A stretch of DNA of 17,137 nt, from positions 1 to 17,137 of the forward strand of contig CAMZET010000007.1 in the NCBI GenBank assembly GCA_947305825.1, written 5' to 3'. The position numbers and the translations under genes were made by a program. The notes beneath the pieces were generated by a model. That model was given only the letters and a program-made list of their open reading frames with translations, did no database searches and had not been told where the DNA came from. The DNA is from an uncultured Verrucomicrobiota bacterium. GTDB taxonomy: Bacteria; Verrucomicrobiota; Kiritimatiellia; RFP12; UBA1067. This document shows positions 6,899 through 15,567 of this stretch, piece after piece (within the stretch, counting starts at the first letter, position 1; each line of letters begins with the position of its first letter).

Positions 6899-9454
6899 CT
6901 ACGGGGAGAGGAGGGCGTCGAGGTCGTCGGCGGTCAATTTCTCCATGACTGCGGCGTCGGTGGTGGAGACGGTCGCGGAGATGACTGCCTGCTTGCGGCG
7001 CTGGAGTTCCAGCACCTTTTCCTCGATGGTGTTGGAGGCAATCATCTTCATGACGTAGACGACCTTTTTCTGTCCGATGCGGTGTGCGCGGTCTGTGGCC
7101 TGGTCTTCGACTGCGGGGTTCCACCACGGGTCGTAGTGGATTACCATGTCGGCGCCGGTGAGGTTGAGGCCCGTGCCACCGGCCATGAGGGAAATGAGGA
7201 ATACGGGAATCGAGAGCGTGCGGTTGAAGCGGTTGCACTCGCCGAGGCGGTCTTTGGTGGAGCCGTCGAGGTAGCAGAAGGAGATGCCGCGCTCCTGCAA
7301 GGCGGCGGCGATTGCCTGAAGCTGCTTGACGAACTGGGAGAATACGAGTATGCGGTGGCCTCCCTCGATGGCGGAGAGGAGCTGTTCGAGGAATGCGTCG
7401 AGCTTGCCGACGGAGGCGATTTGCCTGAGTTTCATCAAACGGGCGAGAATCTCGAAGCGCGAGGCGGCCAGGCCCTTCTCTCGCACGAGCGAGCCGACTT
7501 CGCTGCGCGTCTTCTGCAAAAGCGCCAGGTATTCGCGCTGCGCCTCTTCGGAAATCGGGCAGTAGGAGACCTTGACGATTTTGTCGGGCAGGTCTTTGGC
7601 GACGGTTTTCTTCAGTCTGCGCAGTATGAAGGGATGGAGTTTGCGCTGGAGTCTGCCGAGCGCTTCGGAGGCGGCGGACCCGCCGTCGGCGGCGGGCTGT
7701 TCGTACGTGACGCGGAACGTCTCGTAGTCGCCGAGGTAGCCGGGCATGAGGAAGTCGAAAATGCTCCAGACGTCGGCGACGGAGTTTTCGACGGGGGTGC
7801 CGGTCAAGACGAGGCGGCGGCGGCAATCGAGGAGCTTGACGGCCTTGGCGTTCTTCGTCTGGCGGTTTTTGATGTGCTGCGCCTCGTCGAGCACCACGAC
7901 GTCGAACTGGCGTCCGAGATACGCATCCTCGAAATCGCGCTGGAGCAAGGCGTAGGAGGTGATGACGAGGTGGTAGCGTTCCATCTGACCGAAGACGGCG
8001 GCGCGGTCGGGTCCGGAGACGACGAGTACGCGCATGGACGGTATGAACTTGTGCGCCTCGGCCTCCCAGTTGCGGACGAGGGAGGTCGGGCAGACGATGA
8101 GCGACGGGAGCGCGGCGCCCTTGCCGTTGCCGCCGCCGCGAGGGAGCGAGAGCCAGGTGAGGGTCTGGAGGGTCTTGCCGAGTCCCATTTCGTCGGCGAG
8201 GAGTCCACCGAGTCCGGCGCTCTCCAGAAAACGCATCCAGTAGACGCCCTGCTTCTGGTAGGGGCGCAGGATTTTGTCGAGGGCGCCGAGCGAGACGGGT
8301 TCGAACTTGGCGTCGCCGCGTTCGCGGCCGAGCGCGGCCGCCCTCTCGCGCCACTCCGGCGCCGCCAGGTCGTCCAAATCCACCGCGTCCAGCCGCTCGA
8401 GCGACGCCTTGACGTAGGGAGCATGGACGCCCCGGACGCGGAACCAGCCCGCCGGCGCCCCGCCTTGCGTCGTCGCGCAGTCGCGGAACACCTCATGCAT
8501 CGTCTCGATAGCGAGATTGTCGAGCAGCACGATGTCGTTGCCGTGGCGTATGAAGCCGTCGCCGCGGTTGAGCGCCGCCTGGATTTCCACCGGCGACACG
8601 TCCGTCCCCATCGCGTCGAACTGGTACTGGACGTCGAAAGCGCCGCCCGGCGCGTCCTTCACGGTCACGACGGGGACCACGCTCGGCATCTGGTCGGTGA
8701 CCTTCATAAGGCGGTCGGAGAGGTCGACGAGCCATCCGAGGCGGCGCAGGGCGGGCAGCCCCGCGCCGAGGAAGTTCAGCACCTTGTGCTGGTCTGCCAG
8801 GTAGAGTTTCAGGTCGTTTTCGGCGTAGCCCTTCTCGAAACCCCACTTTTCGGCCTCCTTTAGGGCCTCGCGCTCTGCTTTCAGCGAGCGGGTGCGGCGG
8901 ACGAGCGGGTCGTCGGGGTCCTCGAGCCATACGGTGCGGTCGGCCTGGACGGAGCAGGCGGGGAGTTCGATGTCGCCGTATCTGGCGTCGATTTCGATGG
9001 AGAGCGCGGCGCGCGAGCCTGAGACGAAGGCGGCCATGCGCGGCTTCATCGGCACCTCGATGAAATTCTCGTCTGGCTGGGCGGCCGCGCCGCCGCCGTC
9101 CGCGCCGTCGCCGACGGACGAGGCGGACGCGGGCTTTTCGGCCTCGATGTCGTCCATTTCCTTAACCATGACGGCGATGCCGAGAGCGACTACGTGCGGG
9201 CACATCTGGTAATAGCGGCGGTTCTGTGCGCAAGGGCAGTTGGATTTCACGCGCCCCTCGCGCTGGAGCGTGAAGGAAAGCGGCATTTCCCAGCCGTCGG
9301 GCTGCTCGATTTTGCCGCTGATGGTCAGGGTGTCGTCGTCGTAGTGCGCTTCGGTGACGTCTCCGGCGTTGACGAGCGCGAGGGCCTGGTTGAAGACTTC
9401 CGGGCCGCCCCACTTGATAAGCTCGGCCTGCGTAATGCCGCTTGTCGGTTTCAT
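6899..9454 (-). CDS. SWIM zinc-finger SNF2/DEAD-like helicase
   Basis: The ATG at 9454 was chosen because it overlaps the miaB stop (ATGA) and has GAGGTG 5 nt upstream; the longer frame to 9631 only reads through miaB out of frame. The product has 851 residues. An N-terminal SWIM-type zinc motif is present: C73-x-C75 and C85-x-H87 (CPC...MCPH). Residues about 395-850 form an SNF2 ATPase: motif I DEMGLGKT (421-428), Ia CPTSLVRNW (455-463), II DEAQH (523-527), III LTGTPVEN (550-557), IV VFSQF (704-708), V MAGGTGLNLTGAD (757-769) and VI DQATDRAHRIGQ (784-795). Family members move along dsDNA and remodel protein-DNA complexes; the bacterial role is poorly known. The cysteine-rich RQICxHP segment that usually follows LRQI is absent. 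It is the last gene of its operon. Confidence 0.95.
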   Translation of the reverse strand: MKPTSGITQAELIKWGGPEVFNQALALVNAGDVTEAHYDDDTLTISGKIEQPDGWEMPLSFTLQREGRVKSNCPCAQNRRYYQMCPHVVALGIAVMVKEMDDIEAEKPASASSVGDGADGGGAAAQPDENFIEVPMKPRMAAFVSGSRAALSIEIDARYGDIELPACSVQADRTVWLEDPDDPLVRRTRSLKAEREALKEAEKWGFEKGYAENDLKLYLADQHKVLNFLGAGLPALRRLGWLVDLSDRLMKVTDQMPSVVPVVTVKDAPGGAFDVQYQFDAMGTDVSPVEIQAALNRGDGFIRHGNDIVLLDNLAIETMHEVFRDCATTQGGAPAGWFRVRGVHAPYVKASLERLDAVDLDDLAAPEWRERAAALGRERGDAKFEPVSLGALDKILRPYQKQGVYWMRFLESAGLGGLLADEMGLGKTLQTLTWLSLPRGGGNGKGAALPSLIVCPTSLVRNWEAEAHKFIPSMRVLVVSGPDRAAVFGQMERYHLVITSYALLQRDFEDAYLGRQFDVVVLDEAQHIKNRQTKNAKAVKLLDCRRRLVLTGTPVENSVADVWSIFDFLMPGYLGDYETFRVTYEQPAADGGSAASEALGRLQRKLHPFILRRLKKTVAKDLPDKIVKVSYCPISEEAQREYLALLQKTRSEVGSLVREKGLAASRFEILARLMKLRQIASVGKLDAFLEQLLSAIEGGHRILVFSQFVKQLQAIAAALQERGISFCYLDGSTKDRLGECNRFNRTLSIPVFLISLMAGGTGLNLTGADMVIHYDPWWNPAVEDQATDRAHRIGQKKVVYVMKMIASNTIEEKVLELQRRKQAVISATVSTTDAAVMEKLTADDLDALLSP

Positions 9455-10794
9455 CGCGCCACCTCGCCGACCAGGATTTGCGCGTGTGCGCCGGTAATGC
9501 GCAAGCGGACGCTGTCGCCAAGGCGCGGGGCGACGGCCGAGCCGCCCTCCGGCGCGTCCCACACCACGATGCGGTTGCCGCCGTCGCGCCCGCTCAAGCG
9601 GGCCGCGTTGCGCTTCGACGGCCCTTCGCACAAGACTTCCGCGACCGTGCCCACGAGCCGCGTGTTGCGCCTGAGCCCGCGCACCTCCTGGTCCGCCAGC
9701 AGCACCTGGTTGCGACGCTCCTTCTCCTCCTGCGCCACGTCGTCCTCCAACGCCGCCGAACGGGTCCCGGGACGCGGGGAATACTTGAACACGAACGAGT
9801 TGTCGAACTGCGCCTCTTCCATGAGCGAACGGGTGTCTTCGAAGTCGGCCTCCGTCTCGCCGGGATAGCCCACGATGACGTCGGTCGTCACGGAGAACGC
9901 CGGGTCGAGGGAGCGCAGACGCTCCACCGCCGCCAGATACTCCGAGCGCGTGTAATGCCGCCCCATTTCCCGCAGAACCCTGTCGCTGCCGGACTGCACC
10001 GGCAAGTGCAGGTGGCGGCAGACCTTCGGGCAGTCGCGGTAGACGGCGAGAAGTTCATCCGTCACGCCCTTCGGATGTGCCGAGGTGAAGCGTATGCGCT
10101 CGATGCCGTCGATTTCGGCGATGGCGCGCAGGAGGCGCGGAAAGGCTTCGCCCTTGGCGCCGTCGCTCCAGGCGGCGTTCCTGACGCCGTAGCGCAGGAC
10201 GCTCTGGCCGAGGAGGGTGACTTCCTTGACGCCGCACGCGGCGAGCGCGGAGATTTCGGCGAACACTTCGGCGGCCGGGCGGGAATATTCGTGGCCTCGC
10301 ACGTCCGGGACGATGCAGTAGCTGCAGCGGTTGTCGCAGCCGAGCAGGACGGTGACGAAAGCCTGGAAGCCGCCGGCGGCGGCGGAATGCGCCGAGAGCG
10401 AGCCGGGCACGAGGTCGTCGCCGAGTTCGAGCACGCGGCGTCTTTCGGCAGGCGCGGCGGCGGCGAGTTCCGCGACTATTTTGGGGATGAGGCCGAAGGC
10501 GCGGGGTGCGACGGCAAAATCCAGTCGCGGCAGGCGCTTGAACACGTCCGCGCCCAGACGCTTCACGGCGCAGCCCATCAGCCCAGTGAGCTTGCCGGCC
10601 GCAATCAGATTCCCCGCCTTGCCGACCGCCTTCTCTTCCGCCTTCTGGCGCACGGTGCACGAATTGACGATGACGAGCTCGGCGTCGTCCTCGCCGGCGG
10701 CCTTCTCGTGGCCGGCGGCGAGGAGCATCGCCTCCACCGCCTCGGAGTCGCGCACGTTCATCTGGCAGCCGTATGTATGGACTAGAAAGCGCAT
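9451..10794 (-). CDS. miaB: tRNA-2-methylthio-N6-isopentenyladenosine37 synthase MiaB
   Basis: The 447-residue protein shows the three-domain methylthiotransferase plan. The N-terminal cluster-binding cysteines are C10 (TYGCQMN), C46 (NSCTVR) and C75 (GCAVKR). The radical-SAM motif is C153-x3-C157-x2-C160 (GCDNRCSYCIVP), followed by VRGHEYSRP. The segment HLPVQSGSDRVLREMGRHYTRSEY (263-286) is typical of MiaB and differs from RimO. A TRAM RNA-binding domain ends the protein (about 377-445). MiaB adds the 2-methylthio group at A37 of tRNAs reading UNN codons. The normally conserved GQNVNSYG reads GQSVLRYG (196-203), a small departure; MtaB or RimO are less likely. It starts 9 nt after the fucosidase stop without a clear ribosome site, and overlaps the SNF2 gene by ATGA. 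Confidence 0.93.
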   Translation of the reverse strand: MRFLVHTYGCQMNVRDSEAVEAMLLAAGHEKAAGEDDAELVIVNSCTVRQKAEEKAVGKAGNLIAAGKLTGLMGCAVKRLGADVFKRLPRLDFAVAPRAFGLIPKIVAELAAAAPAERRRVLELGDDLVPGSLSAHSAAAGGFQAFVTVLLGCDNRCSYCIVPDVRGHEYSRPAAEVFAEISALAACGVKEVTLLGQSVLRYGVRNAAWSDGAKGEAFPRLLRAIAEIDGIERIRFTSAHPKGVTDELLAVYRDCPKVCRHLHLPVQSGSDRVLREMGRHYTRSEYLAAVERLRSLDPAFSVTTDVIVGYPGETEADFEDTRSLMEEAQFDNSFVFKYSPRPGTRSAALEDDVAQEEKERRNQVLLADQEVRGLRRNTRLVGTVAEVLCEGPSKRNAARLSGRDGGNRIVVWDAPEGGSAVAPRLGDSVRLRITGAHAQILVGEVAR

Positions 10795-10803
10795 CTGGGT
10801 CTA

Positions 10804-13191
10804 CTATTTCGCAGGATGGAAGACGCACTCTACGAGTTTGCCGTCCGCCCATTTGATGTCGACGGTCATGTTGCCGCGCACGCGCAGCCCCTTGGCGGAA
10901 CCGGAGGGCCAGCATTCCGGGAGCGCCGGGAGGAGTTTCACGTCTGGTTTGCCGTCGGGTCCGTTCTCGTGGCTCTGGACGAGCATTTCGCAGACGGCGG
11001 CGGCGAAGCCGAGGTTGCCGTCAATCTGGAAAGGCGGGTGCGTGGTGAAGCGGTTTTGGAGCAGGTTGTGCTTGAAGAGGAGGTGAAGCATTTCAGCGGC
11101 GCGGTCGCCGCGTCCGAGGCGCGCCCAGATGGCGGCGCGCCAGGGCCAGGTCCAGCTGCGGCGCGAGTCTTTGCTCGTGGTGCGGCCGAAGAGGAGCGAG
11201 ATTTCGGCGGCTGCGGCGAAACGCGGTGTCGCTGCCGGCGTAATCGTCGTGCCTGGATAGACGGCGAAGAGGTGCGAAGTGTGGCGGTGCGTGTCGTATG
11301 GGCGGTCGATGTCCTGCTGCCACTCCTGCAGCTGCCCCCAGCGGCCGATTTTGTCGCCGCCCAGGCGGCGCATCGCCTCCGACGGCTCGATTGGCCAGTC
11401 CGGAGAACCTGCTTCCTTGCCGAGGATTTCCCGCGCCTCGCAGACGGCTTTCAGGAGTTCGCGCATTAGCTGCTGATCGTGCATCACGCCGTCGGCAATC
11501 GGCCCGTGCTCAGGCGACCAGCCCTCTTTGACAAGGAGCTCGCCGCCCGGTCCTTCGACGAGATGGCCAAGCATGAATAGAGCGGCGTCGCGCAGGAGCG
11601 GCCAGGCGGTGTCGCGCAGGTACTTTTTATCGAGCGTGTAGCGGTAGTGGTCGAAGGCCATGACGGCGAGCCAGGGAGCGCCGGCGAAATTCCACTTCCA
11701 GCCGCCGCCGCCAAAAGCGTTGAGCGACGTGCGGTACGCCACGCCCTGCGCACCGGGAAACGCCAGCGCGGTCTCTTTCGCCGCAGTCGCGTTCGCCCGC
11801 ATGAGCCAGTCGGTGAGCGGCGTGAAAAGTTCGGAGAGGTTGACGGCGTCTGCCGCCCAGTAGTTCATCTCCAGGTTGATGTTCGTGTGGTAGTCGGAAT
11901 GCCATGGCGGCGCGTTGAGGTTGTTCCAGAGCCCCTGCAGATTCGCCGGAAGCGTGCCGGGGCGGCTCGACGAAATCAGCAGGTAGCGGGCGAAGTTGAA
12001 CAGCGTGACAATTTCGTCGTCGTTGTCTATTTGCAGGCTCGCGCGGTCGTAGAAGCGGCGGTAGTCGGCGATATGCTCGGCCTTGAGTTCGTCGAAGTCG
12101 GCGGCGAACGGTTCCGCTGGCGGCGGGCATTTGGCGCCGAGGCCGAAGAACGGGTCGTTCAGGTCGTAGCCTGTGCCGGCGCGGAGGAAGACGACGAGGT
12201 TGGTGGGAGCGGCGAAGCGCCAGTCGGCGCGCGCCCAGTATTCGAGGCCGTTATTGAGCCGCCCGCGAAATACAAGGGAGTTTTTGCCGGCGTTGCGTGT
12301 GCGCTCGCGGTGGGCGCCGGAGAGCGAGATTTTTGCGGAGAACGGCTTGTCGGAGAGGAAGCGCAGGGCGATTACGTTGCGCGGGGCGCTCGCGAACGCC
12401 TCGCGCGTGAAACCCCCGCACCGCACCGTGTGCACCGCGTCGGAAAGCGACAAAACGCGCGAATAGCCGTTAGACGCCGCCGAGGCGTTCAGCCACGGCG
12501 CCTCCAGCTCGATGGACAGCGAGCCGAAATTCTGGTAGTCGCCCACGGTCAGGTCGGTCTCGATGCTCGGTCCGTCCTCGGTGGCGCCTGAGAGGTTCCA
12601 GTCGCCGGTCCAGAGCGTGTCGGCGTTGAACTGTACGTCTTCGCGGAGGAAGCCGCCGGTGAGCATGGCGCCGAGCGAACCGTTGCCGATGGGGAGGCGC
12701 TCGGCCTGCCAGGCCTTCTTCTCCGGCGAGGCTGGCGCGTCGAAGGAAATCGTGTCAGCGCCGAAGGCGGCGAGCGCCGCGACGGCCAGTGCTGGGGTGA
12801 TAATCATGCGGCGCAGGGCCTTCTTCTCGCTGTGGGCGTGCTTGTCGTCGAGCATCTTCTGTTTCTGTCTCCGTGAGCGGCGGCGCTTCTGGCGGCGGAT
12901 TTTCTCGCGCTTGGCCTGCGCCTCCGATTTTCGTTTGTGTTCCCGTTCCAAAATCATTTCGGCCAGCATCCGGCGGGCGAGCCACCTGTTGGTTTCGCGG
13001 CTGCGGGTCTCGCCGCACTTCACCGCAAGGGCGCTCGGAACGTGCGCCAGGCGCACGACGCACGACGTCTTGTTCGTCTTCTGCCCGCCGGGCCCGCCGC
13101 CGAGTATGAACGTCTCCTCAAGGTCTTCCTCGAATACGGACGCTTCGCGCATCAAAGCCTCGATGGCCACGATTTTCTCCGCGCTTATCAC
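10804..13191 (-). CDS. Continuous frame: RF-1-domain protein joined to GH95 alpha-L-fucosidase
   Basis: The GTG at 13191 is the best start: it overlaps the DUF2062 stop as GTGA, with AAGGGG 7 nt upstream. The frame encodes 795 residues. Residues 1-128 are a class I release-factor-like domain with GGQ ([13 protein letters not shown], 31-43), the [11 protein letters not shown] segment, and a basic tail ([18 protein letters not shown]), as in ArfB-type ribosome rescue proteins. Then, without a stop, comes M129 and a hydrophobic export signal ([16 protein letters not shown]), then a GH95 enzyme. The GH95 catalytic residues are present: N437 and N439 ([10 protein letters not shown]), acid E561 (WSPEHGP) and D724 (FQIDGNLG). 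GH95 cleaves alpha-1,2-linked fucose (some members galactose) from host or plant glycans, probably outside the cytoplasm. The GH95 part is about 665 residues, shorter than usual, with loops missing in its N-domain. A release factor ahead of a signal peptide makes little sense as one protein; see the junction entry. Confidence 0.85.
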   Translation of the reverse strand: MISAEKIVAIEALMREASVFEEDLEETFILGGGPGGQKTNKTSCVVRLAHVPSALAVKCGETRSRETNRWLARRMLAEMILEREHKRKSEAQAKREKIRRQKRRRSRRQKQKMLDDKHAHSEKKALRRMIITPALAVAALAAFGADTISFDAPASPEKKAWQAERLPIGNGSLGAMLTGGFLREDVQFNADTLWTGDWNLSGATEDGPSIETDLTVGDYQNFGSLSIELEAPWLNASAASNGYSRVLSLSDAVHTVRCGGFTREAFASAPRNVIALRFLSDKPFSAKISLSGAHRERTRNAGKNSLVFRGRLNNGLEYWARADWRFAAPTNLVVFLRAGTGYDLNDPFFGLGAKCPPPAEPFAADFDELKAEHIADYRRFYDRASLQIDNDDEIVTLFNFARYLLISSSRPGTLPANLQGLWNNLNAPPWHSDYHTNINLEMNYWAADAVNLSELFTPLTDWLMRANATAAKETALAFPGAQGVAYRTSLNAFGGGGWKWNFAGAPWLAVMAFDHYRYTLDKKYLRDTAWPLLRDAALFMLGHLVEGPGGELLVKEGWSPEHGPIADGVMHDQQLMRELLKAVCEAREILGKEAGSPDWPIEPSEAMRRLGGDKIGRWGQLQEWQQDIDRPYDTHRHTSHLFAVYPGTTITPAATPRFAAAAEISLLFGRTTSKDSRRSWTWPWRAAIWARLGRGDRAAEMLHLLFKHNLLQNRFTTHPPFQIDGNLGFAAAVCEMLVQSHENGPDGKPDVKLLPALPECWPSGSAKGLRVRGNMTVDIKWADGKLVECVFHPAK
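12804..12860 (-). other. RF-1/GH95 junction with likely internal start and relic ATGA overlap
   Basis: The fucosidase may start separately at ATG 12807 (667 residues), or at ATG 12855 (683 residues), which would supply the positively charged n-region KKALRR that the signal [17 protein letters not shown] lacks by itself. Codons before 12807 read EKKALRR, the usual end of this RF-like family. The tetranucleotide ATGA lies exactly at 12807-12804, with its TGA one frame off the RF frame. Loss of one base in the preceding CGCCGC would let the RF protein stop there as ...KKALRA and restore the overlap arrangement used at the neighbouring junctions. No strong ribosome site precedes either ATG. Confidence 0.6.
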
Positions 13192-13697
13192 GCCGAGACC
13201 CCTTCGCTCTCCGGCGACGCTCCCGCCTGGCGCGACTCGCGCCGCGCCCGGAACCCCGTCACCAGCGCCTTTATCGCAAAATATGTCACCGGCGTCAGTA
13301 TGATGGCCAAGGCGAACCCGCCGAGGAAGAACGACACCATGACTTCCGCGCCGAGACGGCGGACCGCCCGCCACGTCCACTCGACTTCCATCAAGCGCGA
13401 AAACGTCAGCGTCCCGCCGAACAGCAGACGGTTCATGACGAACGTCTGCGCCGGATATATGAAAAATATGGTGACAGGGTTTGTGATGAACGTGCCGAGC
13501 GTGGCGCCGAGTTTCGAGACGCGCATCATCATGGCAAGCGGCAGCGCGATTACGAGCTGCAACCCGAACGGCACGGAACAGCCGACGAACATCCCTAGCG
13601 CCCAGCCGGCCGCTATGTCCTCCGCAGGAAGCTTCTCCCGGACGACTTTGCGGCGGAAGCGGTTCAAATTGCCGAGAAGTTTGCGCCGGAGGCTCAT
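13188..13697 (-). CDS. DUF2062 family membrane protein
   Basis: The 169-residue protein has a basic N-terminus ([20 protein letters not shown]) and then three hydrophobic stretches, about 28-58, 64-90 and 116-147. The DUF2062 signature is visible: P-x3[20 protein letters not shown] (24-47) and [16 protein letters not shown] (69-84). It is therefore an inner-membrane protein; the biochemical function of DUF2062 is not established. Some family members are joined to or lie beside glycosyltransferases. It starts on the ATGA shared with the DUF1015 gene, without a separate ribosome site, and ends on the GTGA shared with the RF-1-domain gene, so all three are probably translated in coupling. Confidence 0.9.
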   Translation of the reverse strand: MSLRRKLLGNLNRFRRKVVREKLPAEDIAAGWALGMFVGCSVPFGLQLVIALPLAMMMRVSKLGATLGTFITNPVTIFFIYPAQTFVMNRLLFGGTLTFSRLMEVEWTWRAVRRLGAEVMVSFFLGGFALAIILTPVTYFAIKALVTGFRARRESRQAGASPESEGVSA

Positions 13698-14902
13698 TCG
13701 ACCGAATGAATGAAGAGTCCCGAGCGCAGTTTCGGCTCGAACCAGGTTGATTTGGGCGGCATGATGGCTCCGGCGTCGGCAATGGCCATCATTTCTTCAA
13801 CGGAGACCGGGTTCATGGCGAAGGCGACGGCGGCTTCGCCGGAATCGACCTTGGCGGCGAGGGCGTCGTCGCCACGGATTCCACCCATGAAGGAGATGCG
13901 CTTGTCGGTGCGCACGTCGCCGATGCCGAGAATCGGCGCGAGCAAGCGGTCCTGCAAGGCAGAGACGTCCAGGGATGCGACGGCATCGGCGCCGGACGGA
14001 ATGCGCCAGGCGAGGGAATACCACTTGCCGGCGAAATACATTCTGCAGGAGCGAGTGCCCGGGACGGGCGGGACGCCCGGCGCGGAGAGCGTGAAAGCCT
14101 GCGCTACCAGAGCAAGGAACTCCTCGTCTTCAAGACCGTTCAAATCGGCCACGAGGCGGTTGTATGGAAGGATTTTGAGCTGGGAGGCCGGGAAAGCGAC
14201 CGCCAGGAAGTAGCGGCTCTCGCCGGCGAAATCGCGTTCGCGGGCGTAGCGCGAGGCGGCGGCGGAGCGGTGGTGGCCGTCGGCTATGTATGCGACCGGG
14301 ATGCGGGCGAACAGTTCCTCGAGCTCGTCGCCCGTGCAGCCGCCAGGTATCTCCCAGACGGTATGGCGCACGCCGTCTTCGGCCATGAAATCGTAAAGCG
14401 GTGCGCGGCGGCAGGCTTCCATGACGATAAGGTCAATCGCCTTGTCGTCGCGGTACGTCAGAAACGCCGGGCCCGTGTGGGCCTTTAGCGTCTCGATATG
14501 GCGCGTGCGGTCGTCTTCCTTGTCCTTGCGCGTCTTCTCGTGCTGCTTCAAGACGCCGGACAGGTAGTCTTGCGTGTCGAACGTCGCGACGATGCCCGTC
14601 TGGGAATGGGAGCCCATGCGCTGGCGGTATGCGTAGAAGCGCGGCGTCTCGTCGCGCAAGAGCACGCCGCGCGCCTCGAGAGAATCCAGCGCCTTCTTCG
14701 CCTGCGCATACGCTTCCGGCGACGCGGGGTCCGTGCCCTCCGGCAAGTCAATCTCCGGCCGCGACACGTGAAGGAAACTCTTGTCGTTGCCGGACGCAAG
14801 AGACTTCGCCTCGGCAAAGTCCACTACATCATAGGGGACGGACGCGACCGAAGCCGCGTCCGCACTGTTCGGCCTGATGGCCTTGAAGGGACGAATTAGC
14901 AT
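13694..14902 (-). CDS. DUF1015 family protein
   Basis: This 402-residue soluble protein matches DUF1015 along its full length: [11 protein letters not shown] at the start, VPYDVV (22-27), [15 protein letters not shown] (121-135), [11 protein letters not shown] (205-215), the segment [17 protein letters not shown] (311-327), and the C-terminal [17 protein letters not shown] (381-397). The family is widespread in anaerobes and often found near serine biosynthesis genes, but no reaction is firmly assigned. The ADGHHR motif resembles the phosphate-handling motif of the ParB/Srx-like free serine kinase group, so a small-molecule kinase role is possible; this is inference from one motif. It begins 9 nt after the stop of the secreted repeat protein, with no Shine-Dalgarno sequence, and overlaps the DUF2062 gene by ATGA. 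Confidence 0.93.
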   Translation of the reverse strand: MLIRPFKAIRPNSADAASVASVPYDVVDFAEAKSLASGNDKSFLHVSRPEIDLPEGTDPASPEAYAQAKKALDSLEARGVLLRDETPRFYAYRQRMGSHSQTGIVATFDTQDYLSGVLKQHEKTRKDKEDDRTRHIETLKAHTGPAFLTYRDDKAIDLIVMEACRRAPLYDFMAEDGVRHTVWEIPGGCTGDELEELFARIPVAYIADGHHRSAAASRYARERDFAGESRYFLAVAFPASQLKILPYNRLVADLNGLEDEEFLALVAQAFTLSAPGVPPVPGTRSCRMYFAGKWYSLAWRIPSGADAVASLDVSALQDRLLAPILGIGDVRTDKRISFMGGIRGDDALAAKVDSGEAAVAFAMNPVSVEEMMAIADAGAIMPPKSTWFEPKLRSGLFIHSVE

Positions 14903-14911
14903 CAGGCTGGA

Positions 14912-15502
14912 TTAGAAGCCGATATTGGCTATCGGGCAGAATTGGACTTCGGCATCGCGGATGACGTTGATAAGGCCGACCTGGATGCCGTACATTTCCT
15001 CGGCGCGGTTGATTAGGCCGACCTGGAAGCCGGAGACGTCGCCGGCGAGGTTGACGAGGCCGACCTGCGCACCGGAAATGAAGCCCGCCTCGTTCCAGAT
15101 GCCCACCTGGAACGCGAAAAGCTCCGCTTCGCCAATCGTGTTGTAGAGGCCGAGCTGCAGGCCCGCGCCGCCATCCTTCACGTCGTTGCGCAGAAGATTG
15201 AGCTGCACACCCTCGAAGTATTGCGAACGCCCCCAGAGACCGATGTCAAATCCCGTGACGCTTTCCTGCTTCGTGGAAAACGGAATGGTCAGGCGAAGAC
15301 CGACGAGGTCGGGCGTGACGGGGAACTCGCCAATCGCGAAAAACGCCGGCCACTGCGCAAACTCGCGCTTCGGGGCTTCCTGCTCGACGACGATTTCGTC
15401 TGGGATGTCGAGCGACACGTTGGTGTCAGGAATATCGGCCTCCTGCGCAAGAGAGGTGACTGCAAGCGCGGCGAGCGCGGCGAAGACGGCTGCTTTCTTC
15501 AT
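14912..15502 (-). CDS. Secreted GxQVGLxN-repeat surface protein
   Basis: The 196-residue protein begins with a clear Sec signal (MKKAAVFAALAALAVTSLA, cleavage likely after A19). There is no lipobox cysteine. After an acidic linker it contains short beta-strand-like units: GFDIGLWG (84), GVQLNLLR (98), GLQLGLYN (114), AFQVGIWN (130), GAQVGLVN (144), GFQVGLIN (158), GIQVGLIN (172). It ends PIANIGF, with a final aromatic residue typical of outer-membrane or surface strands. The pattern resembles the LA_2272-type surface repeat found in Leptospira and in gut Bacteroidetes and PVC bacteria. Its function is not known; an outer-membrane or surface location is inferred. It is the first gene of the long operon and has the best promoter and ribosome site in the window. 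Confidence 0.88.
   Translation of the reverse strand: MKKAAVFAALAALAVTSLAQEADIPDTNVSLDIPDEIVVEQEAPKREFAQWPAFFAIGEFPVTPDLVGLRLTIPFSTKQESVTGFDIGLWGRSQYFEGVQLNLLRNDVKDGGAGLQLGLYNTIGEAELFAFQVGIWNEAGFISGAQVGLVNLAGDVSGFQVGLINRAEEMYGIQVGLINVIRDAEVQFCPIANIGF
14966..15115 (-). repeat. In-frame repeats of 42 bp (14 residues) in the surface protein
   Basis: Residues 130-179 hold four units at exactly 14-residue spacing, with consensus [GA]xQVG[LI]xN followed by six variable residues. At DNA level the repeats share the GACCTGGAAGCCGG-like and AGGCCGACCTG segments. An equally spaced, less conserved GLQLGLYN unit sits 16 residues before them. Such coding repeats can vary in number between strains. Confidence 0.8.
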
Positions 15503-15509
15503 GTCTAAA

Positions 15510-15514
15510 CTCCT
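15510..15514 (-). promoter_or_regulatory. Shine-Dalgarno sequence of the surface-repeat gene
   Basis: AGGAG is placed 7 nt before the ATG at 15502, the standard distance. Together with the signal peptide beginning directly at this ATG, it fixes the start. Confidence 0.85.
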
Positions 15515-15535
15515 AGTACAAGTTTACTGATGGGA

Positions 15536-15564
15536 ATTATACCTTATTCCGCGGAAAATTGCAA
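15536..15564 (-). promoter_or_regulatory. Sigma-70-type promoter of the six-frame operon
   Basis: On the minus strand a -35 TTGCAA (15564-15559) is followed after exactly 17 bp by a perfect -10 TATAAT (15541-15536). Transcription would start near 15529, giving a leader of about 27 nt. The spacer contains a 10-bp perfect palindrome TTCCGCGGAA (15556-15547), which could be an operator. The promoter begins 4 nt after the cyclophilin stop codon, so it defines a new unit. It should drive 15502 down to 6899, because the genes that follow overlap or are only 9 nt apart. Confidence 0.85.
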
Positions 15565-15567
15565 GTG

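Noticed and set aside
7082..8863. A 593-codon open frame antisense to the SNF2 gene
   Set aside because: It is a compositional shadow of the SNF2 coding sequence, with no domain signature or ribosome site.
9455..9631. N-terminal extension of the SNF2 protein
   Set aside because: The extra 59 residues are Arg/Gly/Pro-rich, lie out of frame within miaB, and the ATG at 9454 has an ATGA overlap and a ribosome site.
12750..12810. Twin-arginine signal on the GH95 enzyme (RR before MII)
   Set aside because: The RR comes from the RF tail and lacks the S-R-R-x-F-L-K context; a Sec-type signal is more likely.
13192..13782. N-terminal extension of the RF-1/GH95 frame
   Set aside because: It only shadows the DUF2062 gene; the GTG at 13191 overlaps that gene's stop and begins the RF-like domain at its usual length.
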